DNA of 64,000 nt from Colwellia sp. 75C3 (GCF_002836255.1 NZ_PJAU01000050.1:1-64000); one strand, 5' to 3'; shown: positions 46,234 through 55,091, counted from the first letter of the stretch. A program made the numbers and translations. The notes: a model not told the origin generated them from the sequence alone.

Positions 46234-46263
46234 AGCGGTATGAAAAAACCGATAAGCGGTATG
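46234..46263 (+). promoter_or_regulatory. LytTR-type direct repeat (9-12-9)
   Basis: AGCGGTATG occurs at 46234-46242 and again, identical, at 46255-46263: two 9-bp repeats with a 12-bp spacer, a 21-bp period. LytTR proteins such as AgrA and AlgR bind paired 9-bp repeats with this spacing. The site ends 11 bases before the start chosen for the LytTR gene, so binding could block its expression or act on the divergent hydrolase. Confidence 0.55.
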
Positions 46264-46274
46264 GTGATTTAATA

Positions 46275-47810
46275 ATGAAAAAGGTAATTTTTAGCGGTAT
46301 TCTTTGTTTATTGCTGTTTTTTATCAGCGTAAACAAGGTTTATGCTCAATCAATTATTTCAATTGATAATGAATCGATTGTTGTTTGCTTGGCAATATCG
46401 GCCTTTACGACACCACCTACTTTTGATGAAGATAATTGTCATAGCCAACATTTATCTACCGTTGATCCTCAAAACAAAGCTATTTGGTTGAAAGCCAACT
46501 TACCTGTAACGCAACGTTACTTACAACGGCAGCAACCCTCGGGTTTATTTGTTTTTGCTAAGATGTCGAGCGAAGTGTTTTTTAATGGCCAGCGACTGGG
46601 TAATAACGGCACACCAGATGTACTTTCAAATAAAGAGTTTGTCGGTCAAATGGATGTCAGGTTTTATGTGCCGCCCAAGTTAATCAAGCAAGGTGATAAT
46701 GAGGTTATTATTTATGCTTCTTCACATCACGGCTTTATATCGTTAGCAAGCCCAATTCATTTTATTGGCTTAGCTGAATACGACGACCCACAGTCATTTT
46801 TCCAACGTGATTTATGGCTTTTATTAAGTTTATTAGGTGCGTTATTATTGGGGAGTATTGCGTTAGCAACCATCGCATTTCAATCGGAAGATAAAAAAAG
46901 CACACTGCTACTGTTACTTATGGCGGTGTTATCCAGTGGGCAATTATTTATTGAAGTTAGTCGAGCGCTGTTTAGCTATAGTTACCCTTTTCAGGATTTA
47001 AGATTAATCACTATAACGTTGTTCGCTTTAGGTTTTGGTTTTAGTTTTTTGGCTTTTTCACTTCAAAAATATAATAGCTCACACACTAAAACTTGGTTGT
47101 TAAGTACATTGTTATTAAGCATGTTAGCGGTAACGTTAATTCCGGGTTTTGACGGAAAGACCGCAATGGCTATTTTGGTTCCCACCTTAAATAGTTTGAT
47201 ATTTATCAGCGCTAAATACTTTAAAGAACGCGATAAAAAATTATTAACCGTGGTATGTATTTACGCTTTTTTCTCACTGAGCATAGTACTGACGTTTTCT
47301 TCTTTTCATGCTAATTATTTTTACTACATTGTTACGGCAATGATAACTTTCTTCGTCATTAATAAAGCCAATGAGCTAGTTAAAGAAAAATATCTTAGAA
47401 AAAAAGAAAGTGAACAAGTATTAAAGTTACAGCTGAAGTTAGAGCAAATTCAGCAAAAAAGTACGCCGACAAAATTAAAGTTAACCAGTGCAGGAAAAAC
47501 TGAATTCCTACTTACCCAAGATGTTGAATATTGCAAAGCTGCCGGCGATTATGTTGAAATCTTCCTTGTTAATAAACAGCTCTCTTTATTTAGTGGTACG
47601 TTAAAAGCCATAGAGGAACAATTACCTGCAACGTTTATCAAGGTGCATCGTTCTTATATTGTTAATTTAGAACAAGTCGTTTCAATCTTGTCTAATAAGC
47701 AAGGAGCGACAAGTGGTGGATTGTTAATGTTACAAACAGGTGCTGAAGTTCCCGTTAGTCGAAGAATACTACCAAGGGTACGAGAGGTAGTGAAAGGCAA
47801 TGTGGAATGA
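46275..47810 (+). CDS. Membrane-bound LytTR transcriptional regulator
   Basis: Starting at ATG 46275 gives a signal peptide (MKKVIFSGILCLLLFFISVN), a periplasmic domain (about residues 25-175), roughly seven membrane helices (about 180-375), a short coiled coil and a C-terminal LytTR DNA-binding domain (about 400-505, with VEYCKAAGDYVEIF and FIKVHRSYIVNL). The frame is open 87 bases upstream, but that would bury the signal peptide and place the direct repeat inside the gene. The layout suggests a one-component sensor-regulator tethered to the inner membrane. Confidence 0.85.
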   Translation: MKKVIFSGILCLLLFFISVNKVYAQSIISIDNESIVVCLAISAFTTPPTFDEDNCHSQHLSTVDPQNKAIWLKANLPVTQRYLQRQQPSGLFVFAKMSSEVFFNGQRLGNNGTPDVLSNKEFVGQMDVRFYVPPKLIKQGDNEVIIYASSHHGFISLASPIHFIGLAEYDDPQSFFQRDLWLLLSLLGALLLGSIALATIAFQSEDKKSTLLLLLMAVLSSGQLFIEVSRALFSYSYPFQDLRLITITLFALGFGFSFLAFSLQKYNSSHTKTWLLSTLLLSMLAVTLIPGFDGKTAMAILVPTLNSLIFISAKYFKERDKKLLTVVCIYAFFSLSIVLTFSSFHANYFYYIVTAMITFFVINKANELVKEKYLRKKESEQVLKLQLKLEQIQQKSTPTKLKLTSAGKTEFLLTQDVEYCKAAGDYVEIFLVNKQLSLFSGTLKAIEEQLPATFIKVHRSYIVNLEQVVSILSNKQGATSGGLLMLQTGAEVPVSRRILPRVREVVKGNVE

Positions 47811-47879
47811 GAAAACAATGAAGTGAATGGTTATGCGATCCAAGTAATAACAATAATTATCAGATATATAGGTAGTCTA

Positions 47880-47999
47880 GTGATTGTTGGTGACTCAATT
47901 ATAAAAGGGTAGAACGTTCGTATGATGGGTAACTCGTTTAAGTTGGTGATGAGGAAAATGACCAAGAAAGATCAGCCATCAATTTTGACACATTTGTAA
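47880..47999 (+). pseudogene. yjbR 3'-end remnant 3
   Basis: From ATG 47922 it reads MMGNSFKLVMRKMTKKDQPS and ends ILTHL and a stop, matching MMDNSFKLVVSKMTKKDQQSILVHF. Before that, GATTG and GACTCAATT, then CGTTCGTATGATG, preserve the preceding codons with small indels. It lies 70 bases downstream of the LytTR gene, on the same strand. Confidence 0.85.
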
Positions 48000-48025
48000 T
48001 GTACTATCCCTTAGGCCTTCATACC

Positions 48026-48057
48026 AAAAAGCACCAAACTTGTGAATGGTGCTTTTT
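48026..48057. terminator. Bidirectional terminator
   Basis: AAAAAGCACC and GGTGCTTTTT form a perfect 10-bp stem with a 12-nt loop between the yjbR remnant and the convergent lipoprotein gene. Confidence 0.85.
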
Positions 48058-48093
48058 GTAAATTGGCATAATTAAGCCGTTACTTAAATATGC

Positions 48094-49698
48094 CTAGTGG
48101 TAGGTAATAGTAAATACCGAGACTGGTGGAACAGGCTCTTCATTTTCATGGTCACCTAAAATATAGACTTGCCCATCTCTTATCGCTAAATCACTCGGGT
48201 CAGTAACATCTTCATTATCTAGATCAAATACCGCGATAATTTCACCGACTAAGTTTAGTTGAATTACCTTAGTAAATGTTTCAGATAAAACATAAACATG
48301 ACCATCACTATATTGAACACCTTGTGCATCGTAAGCAAAAATACTGCCATTGGTTTCTTCAGGGAAAGTAATATCGTGTTTTTCTTTTAAGGAGAAGTCA
48401 CGGTTCAAAATGATTAATACATCTTTATCGTCTTCATTACCTTGGTCAGGCACTAAGAAGTATTCCCCTGAACTTTCATCCTTTCCTAAGCCGGAATAAC
48501 GATAGCCATGACCATCATCATTCTTTACATCAATGTGATGTTCTTTTGTTAACTCATAGACATCGTTGACTTTATTAAACTGTCCAACTAAACCCGTATC
48601 CGTTAAGGCGAAAAATTCATCTACGCCGCCCACAATGGCTTCAGTACAGCCTTGATTACAGTTAATACTGTCAAAATTAATTTCAACACGTGATGTTTTA
48701 TTGAAGTCACTATCAAGGGTAAACATTTCTGCTTGGTCAGTAATTATCATCCAAGTATCATCAAACATTGACCAAATACCTGATGGCTGCACGATGTCTT
48801 CAGATAATGGATATTGTGCAACTAAGGTTAACTCACCGCTATCTTCAATCGGTCCTGCGCCAATGAGATCGTCTTTATCCATAACTAAGTAAATATTATT
48901 TTCTATATCACTGGTTGAAACGGCAATACGGCCATCGGGCATTAAGCTAATATCATTAAAGGCTGTTGTCTCAAAGCCTTCTAAGTACCAAGAGTCGTTG
49001 TGCGTTAATGTAGAACCCTCGGCCTCGTAAAGCATTACCATGTCGTTGTTGTCAGCTTCGGCTAATAAGAAAAATTTCTCTTCAGTAATCGAGATGCCGT
49101 TAACGGCAATATCTGCGGTTAATTCATAGTTAATTGATTGCTCAGTTTCTGCATTGAAATGTACTAATTGATGGGCTACTTGGTCATATAACCAAATGTT
49201 TTTATTGCCTTCTTCATCAAGCGTAAGCTCGGTAAACTCTGCACCTTCGTTTACAGTCCATTGGGTGGTTTTGTCTGTACTACGATTATATTGAGAAAGT
49301 ACATTGTCACCCGAGACAAACCAAATGAGATCTTCCTGACGTTCAAGGTCTACCGCGTTCATTGCTTCGTTCGACTGTTGTGCTACGGAGTGATAAAACA
49401 ACTCATTTGAATCACCATCTATAAAACCGTACTCTTTATTTGCTTGGTGTATATCAAACATTGGCCAATTGATATCTATGCTAGTAATCGCATCAACTAC
49501 CTGCTCTTCTTCAGGGTAGGTTACGTACATGGCTAATGGAAAGTCATCTACCATAGAAGAGCCTTCAATGGGCAAAACTAATTCAAGTGCTGGGTTAGTT
49601 GGCACTGGCGTTATAGGGGTAGTACTTGAATCATCATCACTATCACATGCAGATAAAAGTGAGATAAGAGATAGGGCTATTAGTGATTTTTTAAACAT
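48094..49698 (-). CDS. Lipoprotein with beta-propeller (SdiA-regulated-like) domain
   Basis: Lipobox LLSAC puts the lipidated cysteine at residue 18, followed by an acidic, threonine-rich linker. The rest (534 residues in all) is a repeat-rich propeller. The C-terminal third (SGLGKDESSGEYFLVPDQ, KEKHDITFPEET, DPSDLAIRDGQVYILGD) resembles SdiA-regulated domains. No enzymatic motif is visible. A TTGACA-N5-TTGACA box lies about 47-63 bases upstream of its start, the same box found before the LpxO-like gene and the response regulator, suggesting common control. Confidence 0.75.
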   Translation of the reverse strand: MFKKSLIALSLISLLSACDSDDDSSTTPITPVPTNPALELVLPIEGSSMVDDFPLAMYVTYPEEEQVVDAITSIDINWPMFDIHQANKEYGFIDGDSNELFYHSVAQQSNEAMNAVDLERQEDLIWFVSGDNVLSQYNRSTDKTTQWTVNEGAEFTELTLDEEGNKNIWLYDQVAHQLVHFNAETEQSINYELTADIAVNGISITEEKFFLLAEADNNDMVMLYEAEGSTLTHNDSWYLEGFETTAFNDISLMPDGRIAVSTSDIENNIYLVMDKDDLIGAGPIEDSGELTLVAQYPLSEDIVQPSGIWSMFDDTWMIITDQAEMFTLDSDFNKTSRVEINFDSINCNQGCTEAIVGGVDEFFALTDTGLVGQFNKVNDVYELTKEHHIDVKNDDGHGYRYSGLGKDESSGEYFLVPDQGNEDDKDVLIILNRDFSLKEKHDITFPEETNGSIFAYDAQGVQYSDGHVYVLSETFTKVIQLNLVGEIIAVFDLDNEDVTDPSDLAIRDGQVYILGDHENEEPVPPVSVFTITYH

Positions 49699-49743
49699 TG
49701 TTTTTGCTCCGTAATATTTTGTACTGCAACAGTAGCAAGGCGG

Positions 49744-49765
49744 TTGTCAACGATGTGTCAATGGC
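49744..49765 (-). promoter_or_regulatory. OmpR-type tandem box upstream of the lipoprotein gene
   Basis: In the direction of transcription it reads ATTGACACATCGTTGACAA: two TTGACA half-sites 11 bp apart (TGTCAA at 49745-49750 and 49756-49761 on the + strand). The same box, in the same orientation relative to the gene, precedes the LpxO-like gene and the response regulator. Confidence 0.6.
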
Positions 49766-49804
49766 TTTTGTAAATACTGTATTTTTATTATTAAAAGGTA
49801 GATA

Positions 49805-49838
49805 CAAAAAAAGCCCGTACTGCTAAAGCAACACGGGC
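49805..49838 (-). terminator. Terminator of the LpxO-like gene
   Basis: On the minus strand GCCCGTG and ACGGGC close a stem that also pairs TGCT with AGCA, followed by a run of seven T. It lies about 50 bases after the stop codon of the hydroxylase gene. Confidence 0.85.
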
Positions 49839-49887
49839 AAGGGGGAAAACGGTAGTGAGTTAAATGACAATACTCGCTATTTTCAGC

Positions 49888-50856
49888 TTAAAAAAGGGCG
49901 AGTAACATGGTGATTACACTGATTATTAAGCTTAATAAGAGTAAAAGTAACATAGTATTAAACAACCACTTTATCGGGTAATAAACACGGGGTTTTTTCT
50001 TTTTAAGTTGTTTAGCTGAGGCTAAAAATGGCGTAACTTTAGCAAACAATTTGTTCACAATACCCGCTTGGTCTCCTTCTATATTCGGTACCAACATTTG
50101 TGTAATGAGCTTTTTGTAAAAAAAGTTGATGAGCTTGCCAAAGATGTTCATTGGTCTTTCTACATCACACATAAGAATGAGTCGGGTTTCATCGGTGTTA
50201 TTTTCTACATAGTGTAAATAAGTTTCATCAAACATGAAGGCTTCACCATTGCGCCATGATTGACTCTTACCATCAACATTAATAAAACACTGGTCACTAT
50301 TTGGTGTATCTAAAGCCAGATGATATCTTAATGAACAAGCTGCGGGATCTAAGTGTCGAGTTAATTTAGAGCGTGGCGGTAATACGGTAAACATGGCACC
50401 ATTAATCGCCGGGATTTTATTGATTAACGCGACAGTATTAGGGCAGTGTGCTAATGCTGAATTAAGTGTTGTGCCATACCAAGTACAATAAAATTTACTC
50501 CAACCATACTTATAAAAAGTGCGAAAGCCGACATCATAAAAGCTATCATTTTGCTTATTGGTGGTTTGCTCAAAATAGCCATTGTCTAATAACGCCTTAG
50601 CTTCTTTAGCGATCACTTGCCAGTTATCTTCAAGCATCGTTAAATGATCAAAATGACTGGTTTTAATGAAAGGAGTAGATGCCCACTTTTTAGTTGCCAT
50701 ATATAACATTACGTTAAGCGGCGCAAAAATAGGCCAGCCTTTTCGTAAATATTCTACAGCACTCGCAAATTTTACAGCGCCTCTGAAATGGTAAACATAG
50801 ATGGCGGAGCAAATAGAAAACAAGACTAATAGCATTGTGATGGTATTAACATTCAT
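49888..50856 (-). CDS. Aspartyl/asparaginyl beta-hydroxylase family, LpxO-like lipid A hydroxylase
   Basis: 322 residues with a membrane helix at each end (residues 5-24 and about 298-320). The central Fe(II)/2-oxoglutarate dioxygenase domain shows PPRSKLTRHLDPA, SLRYHLAL, FDETYLHYVEN and a following arginine (ETRLILMCDV). These match LpxO, which hydroxylates the secondary acyl chain of lipid A. The divergent two-component system and shared operator suggest envelope-stress control of lipid A. The substrate is inferred. Confidence 0.82.
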   Translation of the reverse strand: MNVNTITMLLVLFSICSAIYVYHFRGAVKFASAVEYLRKGWPIFAPLNVMLYMATKKWASTPFIKTSHFDHLTMLEDNWQVIAKEAKALLDNGYFEQTTNKQNDSFYDVGFRTFYKYGWSKFYCTWYGTTLNSALAHCPNTVALINKIPAINGAMFTVLPPRSKLTRHLDPAACSLRYHLALDTPNSDQCFINVDGKSQSWRNGEAFMFDETYLHYVENNTDETRLILMCDVERPMNIFGKLINFFYKKLITQMLVPNIEGDQAGIVNKLFAKVTPFLASAKQLKKKKPRVYYPIKWLFNTMLLLLLLSLIISVITMLLALF

Positions 50857-50905
50857 GGCTTTAATTACGTGTAGCTTAATAGAGGTACACAGTGTAAAAG
50901 TTAGC

Positions 50906-50971
50906 TTGTCAATAAAGTGTCAATGCTACGGGCTTAACGAAGGGCGTTAAGCATTGACACTTTATCGACAA
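50906..50971. promoter_or_regulatory. Large palindrome with two inverted OmpR-type boxes
   Basis: Arms 50906-50927 and 50950-50971 are complementary at 21 of 22 positions, with an inner CTTAACG/CGTTAAG pair. Each arm holds a tandem box: ATTGACACTTTATTGACAA facing the LpxO-like gene and ATTGACACTTTATCGACAA facing the response regulator. A TATTAT at 50981-50986 could be the -10 box of the regulator operon. Most likely it is the autoregulatory, divergent operator of the adjacent response regulator. Confidence 0.65.
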
Positions 50972-51059
50972 AGCGTTCTGTATTATATTTTAACTAGCCT
51001 AGCAAACTTATGCTTTAGCTAAATATAATGCTGTTGATGAATACACTCAAAGGAAAAAC

Positions 51060-51785
51060 ATGGCTTCTCCAATCGCTACAATGCGCGTATTAATCGCGGA
51101 AGATAATTTAGATATTGCTGAAAATATTGGCGATTTTTTAGAGATGAATGGTCATCATGTCGATTATGCTTATGATGGTTTAATGGCTGTTGAGCTCTTT
51201 AATCAGCATGATTTTGATGTCGTGGTGATGGATATAATGATGCCTAAAGTCGACGGCCTTAAAGCCACTGAACAAATTAGGCAAAGCCCCCGAGGTGATG
51301 TACCTATTATTATGCTAACTGCTAAAGATACTTTAGCGGAGAAATTAGACGGTTTTACGGCTGGCGCGGATGATTATCTTGTGAAGCCTTTTGCTATGCC
51401 AGAGCTTTATGCGCGCCTTCAAGCACAAGTGAGAAAGTCACAAACGAGTTACCACCACCAATTTTCGGTTGAAAATATTATGTTAGATCATAATGATAAG
51501 TCAGCCGCTATCAGTGGAAAGCCATTAGTGCTCAATCCAACAACGTTTAAAATCATGTGGCAACTTGCCAAGGCCTATCCAAACCTTGTCGCTAAAGCTG
51601 AGCTAGAATTTTTATTGTGGGGAGATTTACCTCCAGAGAACGATATTTTACGGAGCCATATTTATAACTTAAGGCAGTCACTGGCTAAATGTAATGATGA
51701 TATTTCAATACTTGCGAAACATGGGCAAGGTTATCAACTTGTTCTAAAAAATAAGCTCGCGAGTACGCATAAGTTGAGTAAATAA
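51060..51785 (+). CDS. OmpR/PhoB-family response regulator
   Basis: 241 residues. The receiver domain has the acidic pair in AEDN, phospho-acceptor Asp58 in VVMDIMMP, IIMLTAKD and LVKPFAMP. The C-terminal winged helix ends RSHIYNLRQSLAKC and GQGYQLVLK. It pairs with the histidine kinase gene starting one base after its stop. OmpR-family regulators bind tandem repeats 11 bp apart, as found in its own upstream region and before two neighbouring genes. Confidence 0.94.
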   Translation: MASPIATMRVLIAEDNLDIAENIGDFLEMNGHHVDYAYDGLMAVELFNQHDFDVVVMDIMMPKVDGLKATEQIRQSPRGDVPIIMLTAKDTLAEKLDGFTAGADDYLVKPFAMPELYARLQAQVRKSQTSYHHQFSVENIMLDHNDKSAAISGKPLVLNPTTFKIMWQLAKAYPNLVAKAELEFLLWGDLPPENDILRSHIYNLRQSLAKCNDDISILAKHGQGYQLVLKNKLASTHKLSK

Positions 51786-51786
51786 C

Positions 51787-53055
51787 ATGGTTCATTTAAG
51801 TTTAAGTCAGCGTGTTAAGGTGACCTTTATTACCAGCTTTATACTGTTATCATTGATTAGCTTAGTGCTACTTTTTGCGACGACTAAAGGCATAGAAGAC
51901 TATATTTTTGAGCGAGAGCTAATACTCAATATAGAGCAATATCAACAAGCTGAACGTCGTGGTGAAAAAACGCTATTACCCACCGTCATTACCGTTTATT
52001 CCGATGTGTCTGAACTACCTGATAATTTAGGGATATATATAGATGAAACGGCTATCGGTGTTTATGAGCTAGACCACCCCGAAGACTTAGATTACCACTA
52101 TGCTATTACAGAAAACGCAGCAAAAAATCAGCAAATATTTTTATTTGACGTTAATCGCATTGAGCTATCCGAAGACTTAGAGAGAGAAATGTTTAGGTAC
52201 TTGCTCATTGGTTTTATTGTGCTCTTTATTGTCTTCTTTTTAATTTTTCAATTAGTGGTTAAGCGCGCATTAGCCCCTATGTTTCAGTTGATTGAGCAAG
52301 TAAAGCAGCAAACATACCAACCTAAAACAAAACAAAATCATGATTTTAAATATCAGCATCCAGAAGATAATGAGCTAGGACTTTTATATAAAACATTTGG
52401 TGATTACAGTAAACGTATTGAAAAGTTTATTCAACGAGAGCAAGAGTTTTCAGGTTTTGCCAGTCATGAATTACGTACACCAGTTATGATCATTAAAGGC
52501 GCCACTGAGCTATTACAGTTACAGCAAGATGAATGTAAACACTTAGCCAAACCATTAGCGCGCATCGAAAGGGCAACCCACAGCATGGAAGGTATGATTG
52601 AAATGCTATTAAGTTTGTCACGAGAACAATATCGTACTCAATCTCAGTTACAGCCAATTGATGCAACATTTTCCCAAGTACTTCACTCTTTTAAAGAACA
52701 GGCGTTATTAAAAAGTAAAGTGGTACAGGTCGTCGGTGAATTATCATCCACTATTCAGATTGAGAAAATACCCGCTGAAATTATATTTTCTAATATTATT
52801 AAAAATGCCATTCAACATGCAACGGCTTCGGGTATCGAGATTAAGCTAACAGATAAAACATGCGTAATAAGTAATAGCGTTATGAAAGCGCAGCCAGGGC
52901 CTACTTCTTTGCCAGAACAAGGTTATGGTTTAGGAACATTGATTATTGAAAGGATTTGTTTACAGCATCATTGGCAATATAAGACATGGATTGACAATGA
53001 TCATTATTTCGTTGAAATTTCCTTTGATGAGCCTCAAGTTTTTAACTGTGTATAG
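51787..53055 (+). CDS. Sensor histidine kinase
   Basis: 422 residues with two membrane helices (about residues 12-32 and 135-157) around an acidic periplasmic loop (LSEDLEREM near its end). The dimerisation helix has phospho-accepting His227 in ASHELRTPVM. The ATPase domain has an N-box (IIKNAIQHAT) and a G-box (GYGLGTLIIERIC), but the D-box region is short. No HAMP domain is obvious. Linkage to an LpxO-like gene suggests a PmrB/PhoQ-like envelope sensor, an inference only. Confidence 0.9.
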   Translation: MVHLSLSQRVKVTFITSFILLSLISLVLLFATTKGIEDYIFERELILNIEQYQQAERRGEKTLLPTVITVYSDVSELPDNLGIYIDETAIGVYELDHPEDLDYHYAITENAAKNQQIFLFDVNRIELSEDLEREMFRYLLIGFIVLFIVFFLIFQLVVKRALAPMFQLIEQVKQQTYQPKTKQNHDFKYQHPEDNELGLLYKTFGDYSKRIEKFIQREQEFSGFASHELRTPVMIIKGATELLQLQQDECKHLAKPLARIERATHSMEGMIEMLLSLSREQYRTQSQLQPIDATFSQVLHSFKEQALLKSKVVQVVGELSSTIQIEKIPAEIIFSNIIKNAIQHATASGIEIKLTDKTCVISNSVMKAQPGPTSLPEQGYGLGTLIIERICLQHHWQYKTWIDNDHYFVEISFDEPQVFNCV

Positions 53056-53061
53056 TGAAGT

Positions 53062-53205
53062 ATGAATAAACGTTTATGGAATACAATCATTCTTGATTGC
53101 TCAATTCCCCAAGGTGAAATTGAGCGCATGATGGATAATTCGTTTAAGCTAGTGGTAAGTAAAATGACCAAGAAAGGTCAGCAGTCGATTTCTATTCATT
53201 ATTAA
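53062..53205 (+). pseudogene. yjbR 3'-end remnant 4 (open 47-codon frame)
   Basis: An uninterrupted frame MNKRLWNTIILDCSIPQGEI, then MMDNSFKLVVSKM through to a stop, is exactly the length of the C-terminal 47 residues of the intact yjbR product and begins at the same methionine. Most base changes are at third codon positions. It starts six bases after the histidine kinase stop with no good ribosome-binding site. Whether it is translated is unknown. Confidence 0.9.
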
Positions 53206-53238
53206 CCAGTGCTACACTGTTAAAATCAATTCAACCAA

Positions 53239-53640
53239 ATGATTAAATACGTGCGTTTATTTAATAAATCACTTTGTTTTTTAGCATTTCTATTGCTAAT
53301 TGTAACGCTAGGGGGCATGACCACTTCCAGTGAAATTAATCATTCAGTTGAGTATAAATTGCCTATTGCTGAAATTGATAACCTCGTTAATAGCGTTGCT
53401 ATTTTTGTTAATATTAATCAGGCTGCAAATTTCAATCATTTAAATCAAATTACTTTTGATTATATTCTGGTTGTTCTATTAGTTTTATTTTTGGTCTGTG
53501 TTGTAAATTATCAATGGTATAAGCCAACCACATCACCACCTCCTTGGTATATAGCTTTAAGGCATGGGTCGCGTTTAAAAATCTCAGGCTGGAAAACCAG
53601 TAACTTGCAGTATAAAGCTCAGCTAACCTACTCACATTAG
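53239..53640 (+). CDS. Hypothetical small membrane protein
   Basis: 133 residues with hydrophobic segments at about 10-28 (SLCFLAFLLLIVTLGGM) and 74-92 (YILVVLLVLFLVCVVNY), separated by about 45 polar residues, then a basic tail. No family is recognised and no clear ribosome-binding site is seen. The first segment could be a signal peptide. It lies between a yjbR remnant and the S41 peptidase gene. Confidence 0.5.
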   Translation: MIKYVRLFNKSLCFLAFLLLIVTLGGMTTSSEINHSVEYKLPIAEIDNLVNSVAIFVNINQAANFNHLNQITFDYILVVLLVLFLVCVVNYQWYKPTTSPPPWYIALRHGSRLKISGWKTSNLQYKAQLTYSH

Positions 53641-53700
53641 TTTCATGTTCTATTTTATTCATAGCTGCTAAACGATGTTTAGCGGTTAATTTAGTTATAC

Positions 53701-54702
53701 ATGAGAATAAATAAAATGAAAAAAATTAAAATAATATTGATGTATGTTTTACTCTGGTTGAGTATAGGTTTTTCACAAGCATCAGACTTAAATAGGGAAA
53801 GTCTAAACGATACCTTGTCTAAAGAAAATATCGAGAAAGCGATTAGTAATATCATACTACTTTTGGAAAAAGAGTATATTTATCCAGAAAAAGCACTGTT
53901 AGTAGAAGAAGAGTTGAGACGTAAATTAGTCAATAATGAGTTTGATAAAATTAGTGATTGGTATTCTTTTATAAGAAGTCTTAATGCAATTATACGAGGT
54001 ATTAGTGGTGATATGTACCTTGATATCGTTGAAACCAACCCTTCACTTACTCTTGAAAAAGCGCAAAAGAAAAGTGTGTTTAATATCCAGGATAGCTATG
54101 GAGTTGGTGGTGTAGATCTCCTTTCAGGTAATATAGGCTATATGAGGATGAATTACTTTTATCAAAATCATAATGCAAAAAATGAAATTTTTCACGCATT
54201 AAAAGAGTTATCTAAAGTGGACGCATTGATCATAGATTTACGGGATACGGAAGGTGATTCGATACCATTAGCGCAATATTTTATGAGTTTTTTTATAAAA
54301 GAAGGCACAATACTAAGTGAAATTCTTTATGACAAACAAAATAAGAGAAAGCGATTAAGAGCGTTTGAAAATAGTGGTAATGATAAGTTTAAGCATGACT
54401 TTCCTATTTATATACTTACATCGTCATTTCTTTCAAGTTCAGGAGAGTTTTTTTGCTATACCCTTAAGCATTTCAAAAAAGCCGTTATCGTTGGTGAAAA
54501 AACCATGGGCATTGCTCATGTGCTACAAAATCAGAAAATAAACAATTACATCAGTTTAAATATTCCAATAGCTATTCCTATAAATCCAACTACTCATTCG
54601 AATTGGGAAAAAACAGGTGTGACACCAGACTTAGATGTTGCAGCCAATTTAAGCTTAGATGCGGCTCATAAAATGGCAAAACAATATTTAGGTATATTTT
54701 AA
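53701..54702 (+). CDS. S41-family (C-terminal-processing-like) peptidase, exported
   Basis: A signal peptide (IILMYVLLWLSIGFSQAS) precedes an S41 core: NIGYMRMNYF, DALIIDLRDTEGDS, and the nucleophile region LTSSFLSSSGEFF followed by VIVGEKTMGIAH. No PDZ domain is evident, as in the retinol-binding-protein-like branch. Length is 333 residues. Two in-frame ATGs (53701 and 53716) are possible starts; the second puts the signal peptide closer to the N-terminus. Confidence 0.82.
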   Translation: MRINKMKKIKIILMYVLLWLSIGFSQASDLNRESLNDTLSKENIEKAISNIILLLEKEYIYPEKALLVEEELRRKLVNNEFDKISDWYSFIRSLNAIIRGISGDMYLDIVETNPSLTLEKAQKKSVFNIQDSYGVGGVDLLSGNIGYMRMNYFYQNHNAKNEIFHALKELSKVDALIIDLRDTEGDSIPLAQYFMSFFIKEGTILSEILYDKQNKRKRLRAFENSGNDKFKHDFPIYILTSSFLSSSGEFFCYTLKHFKKAVIVGEKTMGIAHVLQNQKINNYISLNIPIAIPINPTTHSNWEKTGVTPDLDVAANLSLDAAHKMAKQYLGIF

Positions 54703-54725
54703 CTAGCATTATATTCGATAAATTA

Positions 54726-54989
54726 ATACCAAATTGATTAAGTTCTTTCCCACTCAGCGAGAATTAAAAGGCTTAGAGGCAAGGCATTGATTGAAGAGAA
54801 TGGTTATTCCCTTATCAAAATCAATAACGCCGCATAAAAGCCTTTTAAAATCGCCCTTGGGAGCTCATTGCTAAACTGATAACATCACAAAATTAATGAA
54901 ATATAGAATAACTATGTTTAACAAATTTTGTTTGTTCTAAGCTCATCAATGAAGCTCTGAGTAGGGAAGAAATTTAATCAAATTGGTAT
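54726..54989. mobile_element. MITE-like element with terminal inverted repeats
   Basis: Ends are imperfect inverted repeats of about 31 bp: ATACCAAATTGATTAAG on the left, and the complement of TTTAATCAAATTGGTAT on the right, each continuing to a CTCAG/CTGAG. Total length is 264 bp with no coding frame. The interior matches 7540-7746. A non-autonomous transposon-like or structured dispersed repeat fits; no transposase is in the window. Confidence 0.7.
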
Positions 54990-55059
54990 AAGTAATGAGA
55001 TTCATTATGAGCGAACGATATAAGCCGTAAATAGTGTTTTTTAAATATTAATATTCTGG

Positions 55060-55091
55060 CTAATGAAAGGCCAATAATGGCCTTTCATTAG
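55060..55091 (-). terminator. Hairpin after the DUF885 gene
   Basis: CTAATGAAAGGCC and GGCCTTTCATTAG form a perfect 13-bp stem with a 6-nt loop, 30 bases beyond the DUF885 stop. No T-run follows directly, so it may stabilise the mRNA end rather than terminate alone. Confidence 0.6.
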
